Source: Brachionus plicatilis (lineage: Eukaryota; Rotifera; Eurotatoria; Ploima; Brachionidae). From it: 64,000 bases of DNA. The notes below the pieces were generated by a model. The model saw only the letters and a list, made by a program, of their open reading frames with translations, was not told the DNA's origin and did no database searches. The DNA is taken from positions 345,955 to 409,954 of the forward strand of contig QEOQ01000487.1 in NCBI GenBank assembly GCA_010279815.1. Reading direction: 5' to 3'. Position numbers and translations under genes: made by a program. Below, in pieces: positions 58,158 through 64,000 of the stretch. Positions within the stretch are counted from its first letter, which is position 1; each line of letters begins with the position of its first letter.

Positions 58158-59685
58158 ACTTCAATCGACAAAACTAATTTTTCAAAAGAATACAAGAATT
58201 TTAATTTAAAAAAAATTATAAATTAAAAAAATTATGAATTTTTGTACAAAAGATTTATTAAAAGTTAGATTTGCTGAACTAAAAAAAATATCCACTATAT
58301 TTTGGCTAATTTTTAGTTTATTTGATTCGGTTGTATTTAGAAAATTTTTGAAGTGAATTAATGTTCAAGTTTTGTTTTTTCTTAATATTAAAATTAGTTT
58401 GTAAATTTTCACACTGGGAAAAGTATTTTGCTAATTTTTTCTGATATGAAAATTAGACTTAACTTAATGAGTGAAAATCAAAATTGTATTTGTAAAATTT
58501 TGAATTAAAATGAATTAAAAAATTTCTTAAATTTACGGTTTATTGAAGCGTTCAAATATATCAAATCATAAAGAAAAATGACGATTAAATAGTGAATGAA
58601 AATAATTTTAATGTTTATACAAACCTTATACAATGGATACTTTTTGCTTTTAATCACCAAAATAAAAAAAAAAAATATAATTTTTTTCTAAATTTTAACA
58701 TGATTTTTAAAATTTATTTAACTTTCCAAAACCTAAATGAAAAAATAAAAATGAACCAATTCAAATAATGCACACTTTACTTAATAATTTAAACTAATAA
58801 AAGTATATTTTATTAGTAAAAATCTATTCAGCTAATTTCCTCAATCGTTATATTATTAAGGATAACAATTTTAAACTCTTAATGGAATACTATTTCATCA
58901 TGAGAAAGGCTTTTTAGATCAAGAGACTATCAAGTTTGGAATATAAGATGTAAAATTTCACCAGAAAAAGAAGAAAAAAATTACGTTTATTTATGAAAAT
59001 AAATCATTAATTATTTAAAAATCAAAAAAAAATAGTATCTAATAAAATCATAAACAAATAATATTACTTATTTATTTAAATTATAATACAATACATGTCA
59101 TACTTAAATATATTTTTTTTTTGGACCATCCATTTGAATAGGACCGGTCATTTGCGAACGGACTGTCCAAAAGACCGGTCTTTAAGACCGTTTTCTCCAT
59201 CCATCTTGGACCGGTCTTTCCAGGACCGCTACCAAGCACTATTTAATTCCAATTTTTCTAACTTTTTTAACAACCAACATTCGTAAGAAAACGAAGCTTC
59301 TTAAATCGATTGAAGTATCTTAATTATTATTTTTGCCTTATTCTCTCTAAATCTTCACATTTAAATTTACAAATTTTTTTATAAATATCAATTCAATTCA
59401 ATTTTCAGGTTAATCAACAGGCTAGTGCCCTTATCGTTGTCGACTGATTAACACTTCATTTATTTAATTCAAATAAAATTTTTTAATATTTAAAATTATG
59501 ATTTTTATAAAATTAAAAAAAAAAGAATTAATTGTTTTCTATGAAAACAAAAAAACATTGATAAATTTAAATAAAATTTAATAAATTTTTTTAAAAAGTC
59601 AAAAAAGATCAAATTGAAAGCTTGTAAATTGGTAGCTTGAATGTTGCATATTTCAGCATTGATCTTTTGATCACAAAGCTATTTA
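58158..59685. other. DEPDC1 upstream region
   Basis: AT-rich intergenic DNA upstream of DEPDC1, ending at the retroelement relic. The only conspicuous sequence is the GACCGGTC cluster at 59122-59230. No gene seen. Confidence 0.5.
59122..59230. repeat. GC-rich cluster of GACCGGTC palindromes
   Basis: Within about 110 bp there are three full copies of GACCGGTC and several partial ones (GGACCATCC, AAGACCG, GGACCG), in a region whose base composition stands out from the AT-rich surroundings. Could be part of an unknown element or a binding-site array. Confidence 0.6.
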
Positions 59686-61015
59686 TCAATCTAGAATAAA
59701 ATCCAAATTTTTTTCACCACTGTTCGTTTTTGCCATTGGTTCAATCAGTTTCGCACTATTCCTTAAATTGTAGCTTAAATTTCTCGAGTCATTTTTGATA
59801 AGTGTATCTTTTATATTCTCAGGCGAGTTATGATAGAAATATGTCTTAGAAGAGAATGATAACATTCCGTCTAAAAATCTATGCTGAAAAGCATATAAGC
59901 CATATTTTTCCAAAAAATTATTTAAATCATTAAAGTTATTTGATTCAAACTTGAACTTAAACAGTTAAAAAATAGAAAAATAATAGCTTTTAGGCAGTTT
60001 AATTATTGCCTCTTTAGAAAAATAACTCAAAAGAGTTGAACAAAAATCAAAATAAGGTTGGATAAATGTTTTGAAAAATTGAACTTTGACATTAGTTGAC
60101 AAAAAAAAGAGTCTTTTAATTCTAAAAAATTTCTTATTTACAGCAAGAGACATGTTACAAGCTTGTTTAGAGAAATTTAAATTAAGATCAATCATGAAAA
60201 GACTGATTTCTTTGACACTTTTATTTTTATTCCACTTAAGTTTATTGTTTCAGGAGCAATAATATTTCTTTTAGCAAAAATCATACAAAAATTTTTTGAC
60301 CAGATTATATCGACCTTATTGTAAAAACATCAATCATTTACAATATTAAAAGACAATTGAAAATTAACAAATACAGTCTCTAAGTTCTTTTCAGAATCAC
60401 TAATGGTTGTGTCATCTGCAAACATCTTAATACTAAATTTCTTTAAAAGAAAAGGAAGTTCATTCACAAAAATAAGAAAAAGAAGAGGGCCTAAAACTGA
60501 CCCTTGTGAAACTCCTAATTTAAGAGATACAGGTTTTGAATTTTCTTTACCAAGGCGAACTATTTGGGATCTATTTGTAAAATAATTAGAGTGTAGGCCC
60601 AAGGACTCATTATCAAAGCCATAGTGGAACAGTTTTAAAGTCAAAGTGAAGTCAGGGACTTGACTTAAGATATTTTTTTTAAAGTTAAGTCATTTTAATT
60701 GACTTGACTTAGAATGACTTGAATTTTATTTGGGAAAGTCAATAAAAAATGGGCAAAAAGCATCTAATCCTAATTATGATTCTTTAGATTTTAATATCAA
60801 ATTCCTTCGAAAACAAAAATTAAATTTTTTGAAATTAAGTCAATTCAATGTCAAGTCAAGTCAAATGACTTAACTTTAAAAAAAAATATCTTAAGTCGAG
60901 TCAAATGACTTGACCTTTAAATGACTTAAATTTTTGACTTACACACAAGTCTGAAGAAGATCAGAATCTATTACATCAAGGGCTTTTTTTAAAGTCAATA
61001 AATAAGGAAAGAATT
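59686..61015 (-). mobile_element. Non-LTR (Jockey/CR1-like) reverse transcriptase relic
   Basis: Minus-strand fragments in correct order: FIDFKKALDVIDSDLL (RT motif A region, about 60955-61015), then after an insertion LKLFHYGFDNESLGL, KLGVSQGSVLGPLLFLIFVN (motif B region) and KMFADDTT (catalytic FADD box) in 60330-60644. The thumb/C-terminal part follows with stops and frame changes (60195-59965, 59913-59686, including FFKTFIQPYFDFCSTLL). No endonuclease domain or poly-A tail is seen. Inactive, 5'-truncated copy. Confidence 0.85.
60657..60915. repeat. Fold-back element inserted in the RT relic
   Basis: Inverted arms of about 55-65 bp built on GACTTGACTTAAGATATTTT and AAAGTTAAGTCATTT, with the sub-motif AAGTCA/TGACTT repeated many times. 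It splits the reverse transcriptase between DSDLL and LKLFHYGF, so it arrived after the retroelement. Confidence 0.75.
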
Positions 61016-61504
61016 GGATAAAATTTTTATTTAGATAATATTTTCTTCAATAAAATTTAAATATGGATTTTTAAGATATTTAAAAAAAAAATTTAATTTT
61101 TAAAAAAACATTTTCAGTCAAATAATAGCAATATTCTTCCTCTCGAGGCAACTTTCTTTTGAGGACATCTAAAATACTTAATCGATCCAAATTGGTCTTC
61201 CATAAATAAATGAAAGACCAATTTGGACAATTGAAAAAATTTTAAATCATGAAGATTTTGTCAGAGAAGTTTTGCTTTTTGCTTTCAAAATCCTATTACT
61301 GTGTGCCAACTAAAAAAAAATAAAATCACATTATAAAAATATTTTGAAATTTTCACTATACTAATGGCTCAAAATAAATTTAACATAAACTATTTTTATT
61401 CTATCCAGAAAATTTAAATTTTTTTTCTCAAACAAACTTGGAACGTAATTTTTAATAACAAGCTAATGAAATCTACTTCATAAGCTGATAAAACATATCT
61501 GCAA
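61016..61504. other. ATG4 upstream region
   Basis: AT-rich gap before ATG4. It holds a near-perfect 18-bp stem hairpin at 61186-61227 (TCCAAATTGGTCTTCCAT with its inverted copy ATGAAAGACCAATTTGGA). No other feature seen. Confidence 0.5.
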
Positions 61505-63450
61505 ATGGAAACAAATAAAAAAAACAAAAGGTTCGATCATCCGATGAACATCAGTTACTTTGACGACCACTCCATCTGTCACATTAGCTACGATGACATA
61601 AAAGATACCAAGAATTGTCAGAGGTCTACAGAAAATTTTAGCTCGAGCACCTTTCAAGAATCCGTATCATTCATCAACATTGACAATGAGACTTTGAACA
61701 GTAGCGTGGTCAACTCAGAGCCTAGAGAAAAAAGCGAAGACTCAGACTCGAGCAGTAATGGAATCGAGCTGGAGCATGTAAAGCACAAACTGTCCAGCTT
61801 GTGGAATAATGTTAAATATGGTACGTTTAAAAAAAAAAAAGCATATAATTTTTACAATTAAAAAGTATACAATTTAATTTTTTTTTTTAACTTTTATTAA
61901 TTAATTAATAAAAAAATATACTTTTTATTTCTAAAAAAAAAAATTTTATTTAATTTAATCTGAATTGATTGTTTGAAGGCTGGTCAAGTTACATTAAAAA
62001 GCCTGGCAAAATCGACCTCGTCAAGGACGAACCAATATTTGTGCTGGGAAAAAAATTTTTTCCCGAACAGTACGACAGAAACAAGCGACCTGCTGACATA
62101 AATGTGGTCGGCAATTCTCGTTTTTTTACCATAAACGAAGACAGTGATTCAAACAAAGCATTATTTCCGCTCACTGACGACCTGGATTTTTCATTTTTCT
62201 ACACTCCATCTGATTATGAGGACAGCTCAGGATCAAGTGATGGCAAAAACTCGGACAATCAATCATCCAAGAATGGCAAAACAGCCTTGGAACAGGAAAT
62301 ATACTCGCGTCTTTGGTTCACCTACCGCAAAGACTTCGAGCCGCTAAATGGCAATGTCAAATACACAACTGATTGCGGATGGGGATGCATGCTCCGCAGC
62401 GCTCAAATGCTGATCGCCCAAGGCCTAATCTACCACTGTTTTGGCTCCGAATGGTCCCTGAACAAATCACTACAAGAAGAAGAAAATTTAAATCTTTACA
62501 AAGACATCATTAGTTTGTTCAATGATAGATCTAGTTTAAAATGTCCCTTTGGCTTGCATAGCCTGCTCGAGCTGGCTGACAAAAATGATTCCAAAGTGGG
62601 CAACAGATCAACAAGCCGCGTTGGCTCCTGGTTTGGCCCCACTTCTGTGTGCACTTTGATGAAAGAGTCCCTAAATGAATGTGTTAATGTAAAACTTTTG
62701 GAAAATCTAAGAATATATGTTGCTCAAGACTGTACGATCTTCAGGCCCGATCTGCTCGATATGTGCTTTAGAGATGGCCGCTTCGTGCCGTGTATTGTGC
62801 TCATACCGGCACGACTCGGCGGAAACGCAATCAATGAGATTTATGTGCAAACACTCAAGATGAACCTGGAGATGAAGAATTGTTTGGGAATAATTGGCGG
62901 AAAGCCCAAGCATTCGCTGTATTTTTTTGGCTACCAGGCCGACAAAGTATTGTACTTGGACCCGCATTTGTGCCAACCAAGTGTCAACATCTACTCGTCC
63001 GAGGACGACCACTGCAAAAGCTTTGACAACAAAAGCTTCCATTGCTCAAATGCTGGCTATGTTTCGTTCAGCAAACTTGATCCAAGTGTTGCGCTTGGTT
63101 TTTACTTTAAAAATTTGGATGAGTTTAATGAGTTTTGTGAAGTTGTGCAAAAAAATTCTCAGTCCGAGTATTTTCACTCAATATTTGGCATCAGTGAAGA
63201 GAGCTTTGAGAAGTTGCAGCTAAATTATGAGATGTTTAGTCTAGATGAGAGAAGCTACGAAGAAAGCTCGGTCAAAAGCCCGAGCAGGCGCAAAAAAAAC
63301 AAAGAAAAAAAAGGCTATTTTGATAAAATGTTAATAAGTAATAATTTGAATAGAACAAAAGTTTCACATGTTACTAGTAGTGCTCGATCTGGTTCGTCTA
63401 AAGCTCTTGGCAAAAAATCAAATGATCCAGATGATTTTGTTTTTGTCTAA
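61505..63450 (+). CDS. ATG4: ATG4 cysteine protease, C/D type
   Basis: Two exons, 61505-61820 and 61979-63450, joined in phase (G|GC, giving KYG-WSSY); 595 residues. It processes and de-lipidates ATG8/LC3 proteins in autophagy in the cytosol. A long acidic/Ser-rich N-terminal extension (about 100 residues) points to the ATG4C/D group. Catalytic centre: Cys at about residue 242 in GWGCMLR (codon 62386-62388), and the Asp/His pair in LYLDPHLCQP. Supporting blocks: RLWFTYRKDFEPL, VGSWFGPTSVC, GRFVPCIVLIPARLGG and GGKPKHSLYFFGYQ. The C-terminus ends DPDDFVFV, an acidic patch followed by F-x-x-V, like the LIR-type tail of other ATG4 proteins. AATAAA near 63645 is the likely poly(A) signal. Confidence 0.95.
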
Positions 63451-64000
63451 AACGTGTACAAATTGGATAGGAAATCACCTTTTTTTTTATCTTTTTTTTT
63501 TCTTTTTTTTTAATGGTTTTAGTAATGTTTTTAAAAGACATTTTGAAACATGTATTATTTAACTCTATACACATTTTATTTTAAACTAAATTTGTTACTA
63601 AATTCAAAAATTTTTTTATCGATTCTTTCGACAATTTAAATATTAATAAACACTATTTAAAATTGTTTGTTTTTATTTTTTTGAATATGAAAGTACTGGC
63701 ACTCTTTCAACTGGCTTTTTACAGAGTTGGTCAAAAGTCAAAAAGAAAAAGTCACATTCGACTTAAGAGATATCATCTGATTCTGATGAATATGAAAAAA
63801 TTGATGAAAGTGAATTTGAAAAAAAAAGAGCAAATTAATAGAAGAGGATTAAATTCACATAAAAAAGTGAAAATAAAAAAACACCACATAAATATGAAAA
63901 TGAAAGTTGAACATATTAGAGCAGAGAAAAAAAACATAAAATTTAGTATTATTTTTTGAAAAAGTTAAAAAAACATAAATTGTTTCTTCAATAGTGAAAA
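63451..64000. other. ATG4 3' flank with unresolved Lys-rich sequence
   Basis: After the ATG4 poly(A) signal (63645-63650) a CTTTTTACAG acceptor-like site at about 63722 precedes Lys/Glu-rich sequence. One frame reads EISSDSDEYEKIDESEFEKK but contains stops on both sides; another is open but reads as Lys/Met noise. It may be the edge of a gene that continues outside the window, or a relic. Confidence 0.3.

Overview
The window is strongly AT-rich nuclear DNA from an animal. Genes have canonical GT-AG introns, many only about 50 nt long. The coding set is metazoan: KCNQ channel, nuclear receptor, NADPH-cytochrome P450 reductase, VPS51, USP39, NKAP, ATG4, DEPDC1, SAYSD1, TMEM186. A nuclear receptor with two DNA-binding domains, very low GC and tiny introns together suggest a small lophotrochozoan-type animal, most likely a rotifer such as Brachionus. 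That assignment is inference; nothing here proves the species. All exon structures were worked out by eye from splice sites, reading phase and remembered family conservation.

Layout. 0-12 kb: SAYSD1 (-), NADPH-cytochrome P450 reductase (+, 6 exons), a two-DBD nuclear receptor (-, 7 exons) and NKAP (+), the last two divergent. 12.5-21.3 kb: one KCNQ potassium channel gene (-). It has two alternative S5 exons, one of them paired with a 7-nt microexon, and a 6-kb first intron that holds an intronless rhodopsin-type GPCR on the other strand. 24.6-33.2 kb: USP39 (-) and VPS51 (+) share a 194-bp promoter region. 33.3-40.8 kb: TMEM186 (+), two tandem paralogues coding for Cys-rich RING-like, coiled-coil, multi-pass membrane proteins (-), and a type II membrane protein with a GalT/HIT-like His motif (-) whose second intron carries an antisense tRNA-Leu(AAG). 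41.9-44.5 kb: a secreted DNase I-like gene with a one-base frameshift (-) and a SAPCD-like coiled-coil gene (-). 48.6-58.2 kb: DEPDC1 (-). 61.5-63.5 kb: ATG4 of the C/D type (+).

Mobile DNA is dense between and inside genes: a three-copy MITE family with long inverted repeats, a second family ending in TACCGTAAA, further palindromic elements, a decayed Tc1/mariner copy with both ends and TA flanks, three compact elements with repeated subterminal motifs (one with a perfect 9-bp target duplication), a decayed non-LTR reverse transcriptase split by a fold-back element, and a PIF1/Helitron-like helicase scrap. The genes are housekeeping and signalling genes without operon-like logic. Recurrent themes are divergent gene pairs with short shared promoters, nested genes, and introns as landing sites for elements.
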